In this document: positions 31,740 through 39,575 of the stretch, piece by piece
Numbering within the stretch: the stretch's first letter is position 1
How the letters are laid out: the number at the start of each line of letters is the position of its first letter
Origin: Ewingella americana
GTDB lineage: Bacteria > Pseudomonadota > Gammaproteobacteria > Enterobacterales > Enterobacteriaceae
Direction of reading: 5' to 3'
DNA: 64,000 nucleotides
NCBI RefSeq assembly: GCF_006438725.1
Contig: NZ_RCZD01000007.1
Coordinates: 211,155-275,154, forward strand
Translations under genes and position numbers: made by a program
The notes under the pieces: generated by a model
Databases searched by the model: none
Seen by the model: only the letters and a program-made list of their open reading frames with translations
Told to the model about the DNA's origin: nothing

Positions 31740-32379
31740 TAAGACTCTCAAACGGTTAAGTAAGAGGGTGTGCCAGTTAGCACGGCAATGAGCAGGTTCG
31801 TACGTCGTAAAGTAAAAGCGCGCAGATCCGGCCCGGCAAAGTGACGCTGGCGTGAGCGAGATATCAGGCGCGAAAGCACAATGCCAGCAGGCAAAGGGGA
31901 AACGAGTCAGGAATCAGGCTCAACCACGTCTGATAGACATCAGTAAAATCAGAGAAGGCTCTGTTTTTAATCATGCCTAACAGCGAGCAAGGTAGCCTTA
32001 CCGCATGAAAGGAGCTGCAAAGGGAGAAAAACAGGAAATGCGAGGTCCACAGCACCTGGAAGAGGTCATCAGCGATGTTTTACGCTTACAGAAAGCGTGA
32101 TGTGATAAGCCGGCCATGCCGCAACCCTCTTGAGCTGTCGCGAGAAAAAGGAAACATCTCAGTCAATAAATCGCCGCAATAATGGCATCATTCTCCCCCC
32201 GGTACAAGCCTGTAAAGTCGCCATTTTTCTAACAAAATGCTACATTTTTAACCCCTTAATTTGACTGCAATTCCTCCGCGATCCTGCGGTTACCGAACAT
32301 TTCCCCATCGTCATTGCCCGGCCATTGCGTTAAAAATCAGCATTCAGACGATCTGGCACGCGCTTACAGAAAAAAGCCG
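31740..32379. other. Long speC upstream region
   Basis: 640 bp between the speC start and the tRNA promoter. I see no conserved gene. A minus-strand frame (31864-31971, 36 codons from ATG, begins MIKNRAFSDFTDV) is open in the expected leader but its ribosome site is poor, and it does not resemble the ornithine-sensing leader peptide of speF. An unusually long leader is compatible with post-transcriptional control. Confidence 0.4.
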
Positions 32380-32408
32380 TTGACGACACACAGCCAATAC
32401 GGTTTAAT
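32380..32408 (+). promoter_or_regulatory. Sigma-70 promoter of the tRNA-Phe gene
   Basis: TTGACG and TTTAAT are separated by 17 bp and followed by a GC-rich discriminator (GCGCCGCG), the pattern of stringently controlled stable-RNA promoters. It ends 10 bp before the tRNA. Confidence 0.75.
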
Positions 32409-32418
32409 GCGCCGCGTT

Positions 32419-32494
32419 GCCCGGATAGCTCAGTCGGTAGAGCAAGGGATTGAAAATCCCTGTGTCCTTGGTTCGATTCCGAGTCCGGGCACCA
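32419..32494 (+). tRNA. tRNA-Phe (GAA)
   Basis: 76-nt cloverleaf with encoded CCA. Acceptor arm GCCCGGA pairs with TCCGGGC, the D loop is AGCTCAGTCGGTAGAGC, the anticodon stem-loop GGGATTGAAAATCCC has GAA at 32452-32454, and the T arm is CTTGGTTCGATTCCGAG. E. coli pheV occupies a comparable place distal to speC and is a frequent integration site for genomic islands. Here the conserved gene order stops at this tRNA and the accessory T6SS remnant follows. I found no second copy of its 3' end in the window. Confidence 0.98.
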
Positions 32495-32503
32495 TCTTTA
32501 AAG

Positions 32504-32527
32504 AAACCAGCCTAAGGGCTGGTTTTT
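32504..32527 (+). terminator. Terminator of tRNA-Phe
   Basis: AAACCAGCC and GGCTGGTTT pair around TAAG, followed by a T run, 10 bp after the CCA end. Confidence 0.9.
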
Positions 32528-33306
32528 TGCTTTCTGAGAGATGGACTCTTCATCGGACTCCATTCCATTATTCATCTCATCCTGAGACTCACCTTCAACA
32601 AACTCCAGAGTAACCGAAACAATTGAGTGCCCCTCATAGCGTCGGCAGTACTCTTTTCATCTTGGTATAGCCACCAACATTTGCCTTTTTCAGGGTAGCA
32701 TAATCATTATTATATCAATGCCCGAGAAAGTTGGGGGTATCAGTCAGAGAAATACCCTGATTTTCTGACATCCCTGCTTGCAGGCATTATATTGACCACA
32801 GTGATATCGCATCATATATCTATAGTTTTAGTCGGCATTTAGACTTTAAATGGAAAGCACCTATAAACAATGTAAAATTCCTACAAAGACAGAAATATCA
32901 GACAGAAAATTCTTAACAAACTTACTTTGTAAAATATTGAAATATATTTTTTAAAAAATATTACCGACAATTTTAAATGCTTGTGGCTTCATAAAAAAGC
33001 ACTCACTTGCCTTTAACACCAAACGGAGTAAGCCTTTTCTTTTCCACCCCCACGCTATCAACGTTCTGAAACCGCACATTCCTCACAGTAAAGGGAAACA
33101 ACTTACATGCTTAACTCTCTCAGTTAGTATTGATTAATTTGAGTTAAGGAATATCATGTTTCAGTAAGAACCTCGTTAACCAGAAATTAACCGATAATGA
33201 GTGCATCTTAATTTAATACCGTTTGTGGCCTTGCAGGAAGCAACGCTCTCTATTTTCTGCTTGTCGCAATATATACCCATCCTAACCGCAAGCAGGGAAA
33301 TTAAAC
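32528..33306. other. AT-rich gap between tRNA-Phe and the T6SS remnant
   Basis: About 780 bp without a recognisable gene. The composition is much more AT-rich than the core block, with stretches such as AAATATATTTTTTAAAAAAT, typical of an acquired-island boundary bound by H-NS. No integrase, direct repeat of the tRNA end or IS was found. A CAGGGA ribosome site for tssB closes the gap. Confidence 0.6.
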
Positions 33307-33804
33307 ATGTCCAACAGCTTCCAGAATGAAATTCCGAAAGCGCGCGTTAACATCAAACTTGATTTACACACAGGTGGTTCACAGAAGAAAGTTGAATTGC
33401 CGTTAAAATTAATGGTAATGGGCGATTACAGTAACGGAAAAGAAAAACGTCCGTTATCCGAACGCGAAAAAGTTAACATTAATAAGAATAACTTTAACAG
33501 CGTCCTCGCTGAATGCAGCCCGTCATTAAACCTGACCGTTGAAAATACCCTGACCGGCGATCATAGCCAAGAAAGTATCAGGCTGAGCTTCAAAGAGATG
33601 AAAGATTTCGAGCCTGAGCAGGTCGCACGCCAAATTCCTCAGCTGCGAGCTATGCTGGCGATGCGTAATTTATTACGCGATCTCAAATCCAACCTTTTAG
33701 ACAACGCCACCTTCCGTAAAGAACTCGAAACCATCCTTAAAGATGACCATCTGAGTGACGACTTACGTAATGAACTGGCGGCTCTGGCCCCGAAAGACGC
33801 TTAA
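33307..33804 (+). CDS. tssB: T6SS contractile sheath small subunit
   Basis: TssB (VipA/ImpB), which forms the contractile type VI secretion sheath with TssC. The 165 residues carry the family motifs ELPLKLMVMGDYSNG, PLSEREKVNINKNNFN and KDFEPEQVARQIPQL. The length is normal, and the frame is intact. It is followed 35 bp later by tssC. The rest of the machine is missing here (no tssK, L, M, F, G, H), so the sheath can only be useful if another T6SS locus exists. Confidence 0.95.
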   Translation: MSNSFQNEIPKARVNIKLDLHTGGSQKKVELPLKLMVMGDYSNGKEKRPLSEREKVNINKNNFNSVLAECSPSLNLTVENTLTGDHSQESIRLSFKEMKDFEPEQVARQIPQLRAMLAMRNLLRDLKSNLLDNATFRKELETILKDDHLSDDLRNELAALAPKDA

Positions 33805-33839
33805 CCCTTCCTGAACCGGATTAACCTGAGACTATGCTC

Positions 33840-35381
33840 ATGTCTGTTAACACAGAAAATAATCATGAAAGCCGCACCACCGTGCTGGAACGTGCCGACG
33901 CAGGAAGTGTTTATGCGTCATTGTTTGAAAAAATCAACCTGACTCCGGTCTCTTCACTGGGTGACGTGAACGTCTTCCAGGACAACCAGGCGATGTCTGA
34001 TGTTACTACCGACGAGCGCGTAACCGCTGCGGTGCAGGTGTTTCTCGAACGCCTGAAGCAGTCAGGTCAGAAAGTTGAACGTCTGGATAAAACCCTGCTG
34101 GACGGCCATATCGCGATGCTCGACGAGCAGATCAGCCGTCAGTTGGATATGGTCATGCACCACCCGGATTTCCAGCGCGTTGAATCGGGCTGGCGTGGTC
34201 TGAAATTCCTGATCGATCGCACCGATTTCCGTCAGAACGTGAAAATTGAACTGCTGGACGTATCCAAAGACGACCTGCGTCAGGATTTCGAAGATTGCCC
34301 GGAAATCATCCAGAGCGGCCTGTACCGTCACACCTACATTCAGGAATATGACACACCGGGTGGCGAGCCGATCGGTTCTGTGATCTCCAACTACGAGTTT
34401 GATGCGAGCGCACAAGATATCGCGCTGCTGCGTAACATCTCTAAAGTGTCTGCGGCGGCGCACATGCCGTTTGTCGGCTCCGTCGGCCCTAAATTCTTCC
34501 TGAAAGAGTCCATGGAAGAAGTGGCTGCCATCAAAGATATCGGCAACTACTTTGACCGCGCCGAGTATATCAAGTGGAAATCCTTCCGTGATTCCGATGA
34601 CTCTCGCTACATCGGTCTGACCATGCCGCGCGTGCTTGGCCGTCTGCCTTATGGCCCGGACACCGTACCGGTTCGCAGCTTCAACTACGTTGAAGAAGTG
34701 AAAGGCCCGGATCACGAGAAATACCTGTGGACCAACGCCGCATTTGCATTTGCTGCCAACATGATGAAAAGCTTCATCAAAAACGGCTGGTGTGTGCAAA
34801 TCCGTGGCCCACAGGCTGGTGGCGCTGTGACTGACCTGCCAATCCACCTGTACGACCTGGGTACCGGCAATCAGGTGAAAATCCCGTCTGAAATAATGAT
34901 CCCTGAAACTCGTGAATTTGAGTTTGCCAATCTGGGCTTCATCCCGTTGTCTTACTACAAAAACCGCGACTACTCGTGCTTCTTCTCCGCAAACTCTGCG
35001 CAGAAGCCAGCGTTGTATGACACTGCTGATGCCACCGCCAACAGCCGTATTAATGCCCGTCTGCCATACATCTTCCTGCTGTCACGCATCGCGCATTACC
35101 TGAAATTGATTCAGCGCGAAAACATCGGTACCACTAAAGATCGCCGCCTGCTGGAGCTGGAACTGAATACCTGGGTTCGCACGCTGGTGACTGAAATGAC
35201 CGATCCGGGCGATGACCTTCAGGCCTCTCACCCACTGCGCGACGCCAAAGTGACCGTAGAAGATATTGAAGACAATCCGGGCTTCTTCCGCGTGAAACTC
35301 TACGCCGTCCCACACTTCCAGGTGGAAGGCATGGACGTGAATCTGTCATTGGTTTCTCAGATGCCAAAGGCTAAGGCATAA
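33840..35381 (+). CDS. tssC: T6SS contractile sheath large subunit
   Basis: TssC (VipB/ImpC). From MSVNTENNHESR it is 513 residues; an ATG two codons upstream is equally possible since neither has a strong ribosome site. The motifs HHPDFQRVESGWRGLKFLIDRT, NYEFDASAQDIALLRNISKVSAAAHMPF (in parts), RSFNYVEE and GPQAGGAVTDLP identify it, and the C-terminal FRVKLYAVPHFQVEGMDVNLSLVSQMP is the ClpV-adjacent sheath handshake. Intact, with tssB upstream. Confidence 0.95.
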   Translation: MSVNTENNHESRTTVLERADAGSVYASLFEKINLTPVSSLGDVNVFQDNQAMSDVTTDERVTAAVQVFLERLKQSGQKVERLDKTLLDGHIAMLDEQISRQLDMVMHHPDFQRVESGWRGLKFLIDRTDFRQNVKIELLDVSKDDLRQDFEDCPEIIQSGLYRHTYIQEYDTPGGEPIGSVISNYEFDASAQDIALLRNISKVSAAAHMPFVGSVGPKFFLKESMEEVAAIKDIGNYFDRAEYIKWKSFRDSDDSRYIGLTMPRVLGRLPYGPDTVPVRSFNYVEEVKGPDHEKYLWTNAAFAFAANMMKSFIKNGWCVQIRGPQAGGAVTDLPIHLYDLGTGNQVKIPSEIMIPETREFEFANLGFIPLSYYKNRDYSCFFSANSAQKPALYDTADATANSRINARLPYIFLLSRIAHYLKLIQRENIGTTKDRRLLELELNTWVRTLVTEMTDPGDDLQASHPLRDAKVTVEDIEDNPGFFRVKLYAVPHFQVEGMDVNLSLVSQMPKAKA

Positions 35382-35392
35382 ACGGAGATACG

Positions 35393-35455
35393 ATGAAAAT
35401 TTATCGTCCGCTATCAGCGCGTTCAGGAAAATCTTCACCCAAGAGAGACCGATGA
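35393..35455 (+). pseudogene. tssK remnant (first codons only)
   Basis: Directly after tssC, with GGAG upstream, a frame opens MKIYRPL, the usual first residues of TssK (the baseplate protein, normally about 450 residues). After seven codons the sequence departs from TssK and stops at codon 21. Because tssK is the gene expected after tssC, I read this as the left edge of an internal deletion. The similarity is short, so the identification rests on position as much as on sequence. Confidence 0.55.
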
Positions 35456-35636
35456 ACATGGCGATTATCGCTGGTAGAACCCGTTTTACGTTACTGATGC
35501 TGGCAATACGGCGCCGGATATCACTAACAACACCTGGCGGGTGGTACTGAGCCGTGACGACCTCGATCCGGACAAAGCGCGTCAGATTGAATTGAATAAT
35601 CAGGGGATGACGCTGTTGCCCCTGAAGGATAAATGA
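35414..35636 (+). pseudogene. tssJ-like remnant (C-terminal part, frame-damaged)
   Basis: Downstream of the tssK start, one frame reads KIFTQERPMNMAIIAG and a neighbouring frame continues NPFYVTDAGNTAPDITNN, WRVVLSRDDL and IELNNQGMTLLPLKDK to a TGA just before tssE. This resembles the last part of a TssJ outer-membrane lipoprotein (strand-W-R-V-x-L, then IEL...LTLLP), with a frameshift near 35474 and an in-frame TAG. The tssJ-tssE order is common in enterobacterial clusters. The identity as TssJ is a judgement from memory of the family and should be tested. Confidence 0.45.
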
Positions 35637-35637
35637 T

Positions 35638-36063
35638 ATGCCTCAGCCCTCCCTCTACGAAATGCTGCTCGGCAACTTTGCCGGCGGCCTCAGCCTCCAT
35701 CAGGTCAGTGAAGACAATCAGGTGATCCTGTCGGTACTCGATAACATGCAGCGCATTCTCAACTGCCGCGCGGGTACGCTCAGCCATCTGCCAGATTACG
35801 GCCTGCCGGATATGAGCAAAATCTTGCAGGGGATGCCCGGCACGGCGCACTCCCTGCTGACCACGCTGTCTGACACGCTGCTGAAATATGAGCCACGGCT
35901 GAAAAGCCTCAACGTTGTACTGCTGCCGCAATCCATGCCGGGGCATCTGGAATATGGCATCGACGCCGAGCTGAAAGAGTTCGGGCTGGTGCGCTTTGGC
36001 ACCGCGTTTATGCCGGAAGGCCGGGTGCTGATCCGCCACCTGAAACAACAGAATTACGTTTGA
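35638..36063 (+). CDS. tssE: T6SS baseplate protein, gp25-like
   Basis: TssE, the lysozyme-like (non-catalytic) baseplate wedge protein of T6SS. The 141 residues begin MPQPSLYEMLLGNFAGG and contain the gp25 motifs ILSVLDNMQRILNCRAGTLSHLPDYGLPD. The glutamate-lined conserved pattern near YEPRLKSLNVVLLP and a C-terminal strand complete the protein. The ATG starts two bases after the stop of the tssJ-like remnant. Frame intact but its baseplate partners TssF, TssG and TssK are absent locally. Confidence 0.9.
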   Translation: MPQPSLYEMLLGNFAGGLSLHQVSEDNQVILSVLDNMQRILNCRAGTLSHLPDYGLPDMSKILQGMPGTAHSLLTTLSDTLLKYEPRLKSLNVVLLPQSMPGHLEYGIDAELKEFGLVRFGTAFMPEGRVLIRHLKQQNYV

Positions 36064-36096
36064 TCATCAACACGATGCACCAGAAAGGAATCGACC

Positions 36097-37452
36097 ATGT
36101 CTACTGACCGCCAACTGCGCACCGGGGGCGACCCGCGTGCGCTGGCCGACTACGGCGCTTTACGCGAAGAACTGAGCAAATTGACCCATCCGGCGCGCCC
36201 GGATGTGGACTGGAAAAAAGTGGAGCAGCTGTGTCTTAGCCTGTTCCAGCAAAATGGCATCGAGCTGCAAACCGCGTCGTGGTACACGCAGGCCAGAACG
36301 CAGTTAGTTGGCCTTTTCGGGCTGAACGAGGGATTGGCAGTTATTGAAGCGCTGGTCTCGCGCCAGTGGGCCGGGCTGTGGCCACAGCCGGTGCATGCGC
36401 GTATGGAGATCCTCTCCGGTCTGAGCCAAAGGTTGCAGCAGACGCTGCGCAGTATCACGCTGGAATATTGTGATTTGCCGCAAATCTATCAGGCGGAGAA
36501 ACTGATCAATGCACTGTGTGATGTGCTGCAACGCCTGGAGCTTAAACACGCCAGCCAGTTGTCAGCCCTGAGCACCCTGATGCGTAGCGCCGCCATCAGA
36601 CTGGAAAATATGCACGCCAGCACTGACTCAGCCGTCGTGCTGCCTGCAACGGTGAAGACCGCAGGGCGGGAATGGGCAGGCGATAACCGCGAGCCCTGGG
36701 TGTATGTCGGGCACGCCGAAACGGTGGATCCGCAGGTGCGGATCTCCTGCGCTGCTGTCGCTAAACGCCCAATTCAGTGGAAAGGCTTTGTGGCAGGCGT
36801 GGTGATCACAGTATTGGTCGGCAGCGGTATTACTGCGGGCGTGAACGCGTTTTATCATCCACCTGCCGGGGAACAGCTTCTGGCGACACTGCCGGTTCTG
36901 CCGAAACCGCTCAATGGGCAGGCGCTGGAGACACTGAAAAACCGCGAGGCCGAGATGTTGAGCCGTGAAGCGCCAGCGCTGATTGCCGCCACGCAGCGGC
37001 AAACCAGTCAACTGGCAAGACTGTCGCCACGCTGGGCACAGGATACCGGCACACAGCTGGTCAATCAGACACACGTCCTGTGGCCGGATAACCCAGCCAC
37101 AGCAACATTGGCAAAAAACTGGGCTCAGCAGATCAACGCCAACGCAACTCCGCTGGCAGACCTCAACGGCTGACACTCAGCCAGCACGCAGTTACAGCAG
37201 TTGGCGGATAAGTTAAACGGATTAGATGAACAGCGCGGCAAATATATGACCGTGTCTCAACTGAAATCCTCGGTATTTGCCATTCAGCAGGCGCTGAACA
37301 GTTCCACGCCGGTGGAAGAATCACTGAGGAAATTAGCTGAAATGCAGCAGCAAAAAAATGAAGTCTCGCCTCAGTTGCAATGGCAGTTAGATAATCAGTT
37401 TATGCAGTTACTTAACCGCTATGTCTTGCTGATGCCACCACCCCAATCCTGA
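36097..37452 (+). pseudogene. TssA/VasL-like T6SS protein split by an in-frame TGA
   Basis: The first 358 codons encode an ImpA N-terminal domain (GGDPRALADYGALREELSKL near residue 10, WTQAR-like WYTQARTQLVGLFGL) and one membrane segment (GFVAGVVITVLVGSGITAGV, near residue 230). TGA follows LADLNG. The same frame then runs open, HSASTQLQQLADKLNGLDEQ and GKYMTVSQLKSSVFAIQQAL, to a normal stop at 37452; this tail is typical of VasL-type proteins. TGG (Trp) to TGA would explain the break. A 358-residue truncated product could still be made. Read as a recent nonsense pseudogene. Confidence 0.8.
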
Positions 37453-37520
37453 CTGACTCCCCTCATTTAATCGAATAATCGAAAGGCCCATCCCGCTGTC
37501 ATGAGAGAGCATAAAAACAC

Positions 37521-38312
37521 TCAGAATGTGTAATTTATAGCCAGCGTGGTGTCAACTTCATCCTGACGTTGGATAATAGGGCTTTCAGCCACCTTATCAC
37601 TCAAACGGGTATACTCGGCGTTGATGCCAAGGCCCCATTGCCGGGTATATTGGTGGCTCCACGAGAGTGAGAGCAACCCACCGTAGAGCCCGCCGGCAGC
37701 CTGATATTGCCGATAACCGGACTCCTGACTCTGCTTCGCATTGACGCCATAGAATATCTGGTTGTTACGGGCATCTCCGAACAGCGTCGTTGCCTGTAGC
37801 GCAAGAAGATCCGATGTATTCTGGAACAACACGCCTGTCACCGATGGCTGATACTGCACGCCCTGGCTATCAGTGAGCGGCAAGATGGCTTTGGCCTCCA
37901 CCGATATCCAGGGGGAAAACTGCCAGCCAAGCGCCATTGACGTATTCACAGCCCCTTTGATACTCCCCATCCCGTTAAGATTGTCTGCCCCATCGCGCCA
38001 TGCCGAATTTTTATCATCACGGCCAAAGGCGTACCCCAGCACATGCTCAAAATAGATGCCCGATGACGTTTGCAGGTCATACCCCACCCCCTTTTGTGTA
38101 TCGATAAAAAACGCGCCAGAACGCGCCTGAACTAAAGGCAATAATGTCCACCGTCGCTCATCCGACCCGCTGTAGCGTGGGGTATTTTGTGCGGCAAGGC
38201 CTACTGTAAAGGTATCCTGAGCGGCAGCTGTATTATCGTCGGCATATGCGTTAGTCAGCGTAACGCCGTAGAGAAGGGCGGTGGAATAAAAAGCGATGTC
38301 ACGCACGTTCAT
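37521..38312 (-). CDS. MipA/OmpV family outer-membrane protein
   Basis: Beta-barrel protein of 263 residues with a signal peptide (cut after AYA), alternating strands throughout and the C-terminal TLAINYTF ending in phenylalanine, as expected for Bam substrates. TPRYSGSDERRWTLLPLVQAR is the characteristic start of the mature MipA/OmpV family, members of which include MltA-interacting scaffolding proteins. Divergent from the RND operon with a 144-bp shared promoter region, which suggests joint control. Confidence 0.88.
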   Translation of the reverse strand: MNVRDIAFYSTALLYGVTLTNAYADDNTAAAQDTFTVGLAAQNTPRYSGSDERRWTLLPLVQARSGAFFIDTQKGVGYDLQTSSGIYFEHVLGYAFGRDDKNSAWRDGADNLNGMGSIKGAVNTSMALGWQFSPWISVEAKAILPLTDSQGVQYQPSVTGVLFQNTSDLLALQATTLFGDARNNQIFYGVNAKQSQESGYRQYQAAGGLYGGLLSLSWSHQYTRQWGLGINAEYTRLSDKVAESPIIQRQDEVDTTLAINYTF

Positions 38313-38456
38313 GCTGGTTCCTTATACTTTCGATTGCAGGTGCTGATCTTGTTAGCGCAAGGATATTCAGTATCTTGACCGTTCCTTGAGAATTTATACA
38401 TCAAATCTGGATAACAACCGTGTTCAATCCTGATATCTGCTTTCAGGGTTAAAATC

Positions 38457-39575
38457 ATGTCGTATTCCTTGCTTATCATCAGTTCCCTTCTTCATCATCT
38501 GCACCATGCCACCTTCAGAAAAGCGCTGCCTCTGTTGGGCAGCCTGACGCTCGGTGCCTGCCATACCGATGATCCGCAACCACAGCCGCCAAGGCCAGTG
38601 CGAACCGTCACGGTGTCGAGTACCGATCATGGCTCTGCCTATATCATCACGGGTGAAATCCGCCCGCGAGAAGAATCAGCATTAGCCTTTCGTACTGACG
38701 GAAAGATCATCGCCCGCCGGGTCGATGTCGGTAATCAGGTTAAGCGCGGTGACGTGATCGCACTACTGGATCCGCAGGTAGCAGAAAATCAGCTTCGCAG
38801 CGCCCAGGCAGATTTGGCCAGCGCTGTAGCCGCCGAACGGCTGACTGCCGTCAACCTGAAGCGAATGAACACGCTGGTGAGCACTGGCGCGATAGCACGG
38901 ATGCAACTCGACGAGGCCAGGGCCAATGAGGACGCAGCCGTGGCGCGCCGTGAAAGCGCGCAGGCCAGCCTGAAGAATTCCGGAGAGCAAGCAGGCTTCA
39001 CCCGTCTGACTTCACCAGCAGATGGCATCATCACTCGGGTCAACAGCAACCCAGGCCAGGTCGTCAGCACGGGTCAGGAAGTGGTGACGCTGGCTTTACT
39101 CACCGGCAAAGATGCGGTGTTTAACGTACCTGAGCCCTTTTTCCAGGACGGTATGACGGATAAAAGCATCACTGTTTCGCTCTTGTCCGATCCCTCGGTG
39201 ATCGCCACCGGGCAGCTCCGCGATGTCAGTCCACAGGCTGATACCACCACCCGGACCTGGCGCGTCCGCGTGAGCCTCAATGCCCAATCAGAAAAAATGC
39301 CCCTCGGCGCAACCGTGCAGGGCAACATTCAACGTCCTGAAAATAACACCTTTGTGGTCCCTGCCTCTGCATTAACAAGACATGGGCAGCAGCCCGCCGT
39401 GTATGTGGTTGATCCCAAAAAGCTCACCGTCGGTCTGAAAAATATCACCGTTGCCCGATACAGCGCGTCGGAGATCTTTATCAGCCAAGGTCTCAGCGAC
39501 GGCGACAGAGTCGTGATCGCGGGTACCAACAAACTTCGGCCGGACGAGAAAGTGACAATCGAGGGGGATCGATAA
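38457..39575 (+). CDS. RND efflux membrane-fusion (adaptor) lipoprotein
   Basis: HlyD/AcrA-type periplasmic adaptor, 372 residues. The N-terminal signal ends in a lipobox GSLTLGAC, so it is inner-membrane-anchored by lipid. In order: a lipoyl-like half motif (GKIIARRVDVGNQVKRGDVIALLD), an alpha-hairpin (LRSAQADLASAVAAERL), the second lipoyl half (FTRLTSPADGIITRVNSNPGQVV) and the beta-barrel and membrane-proximal domains. Its stop shares one base with the permease start (TAATG), so the two are coupled. Confidence 0.93.
   Translation: MSYSLLIISSLLHHLHHATFRKALPLLGSLTLGACHTDDPQPQPPRPVRTVTVSSTDHGSAYIITGEIRPREESALAFRTDGKIIARRVDVGNQVKRGDVIALLDPQVAENQLRSAQADLASAVAAERLTAVNLKRMNTLVSTGAIARMQLDEARANEDAAVARRESAQASLKNSGEQAGFTRLTSPADGIITRVNSNPGQVVSTGQEVVTLALLTGKDAVFNVPEPFFQDGMTDKSITVSLLSDPSVIATGQLRDVSPQADTTTRTWRVRVSLNAQSEKMPLGATVQGNIQRPENNTFVVPASALTRHGQQPAVYVVDPKKLTVGLKNITVARYSASEIFISQGLSDGDRVVIAGTNKLRPDEKVTIEGDR

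Noticed and set aside
31864..32055. 63-codon leader frame upstream of speC as an ornithine-sensing peptide
   Set aside because: No similarity to the known speF leader peptide and a poor ribosome site.
32314..32613. 99-codon frame over the tRNA gene
   Set aside because: It reads straight through tRNA-Phe and its terminator, so it is a shadow.
33220..33270. Sigma-54 promoter before tssB (TGGCCTTGC...)
   Set aside because: The GG and GC elements do not have the required 10-bp spacing.
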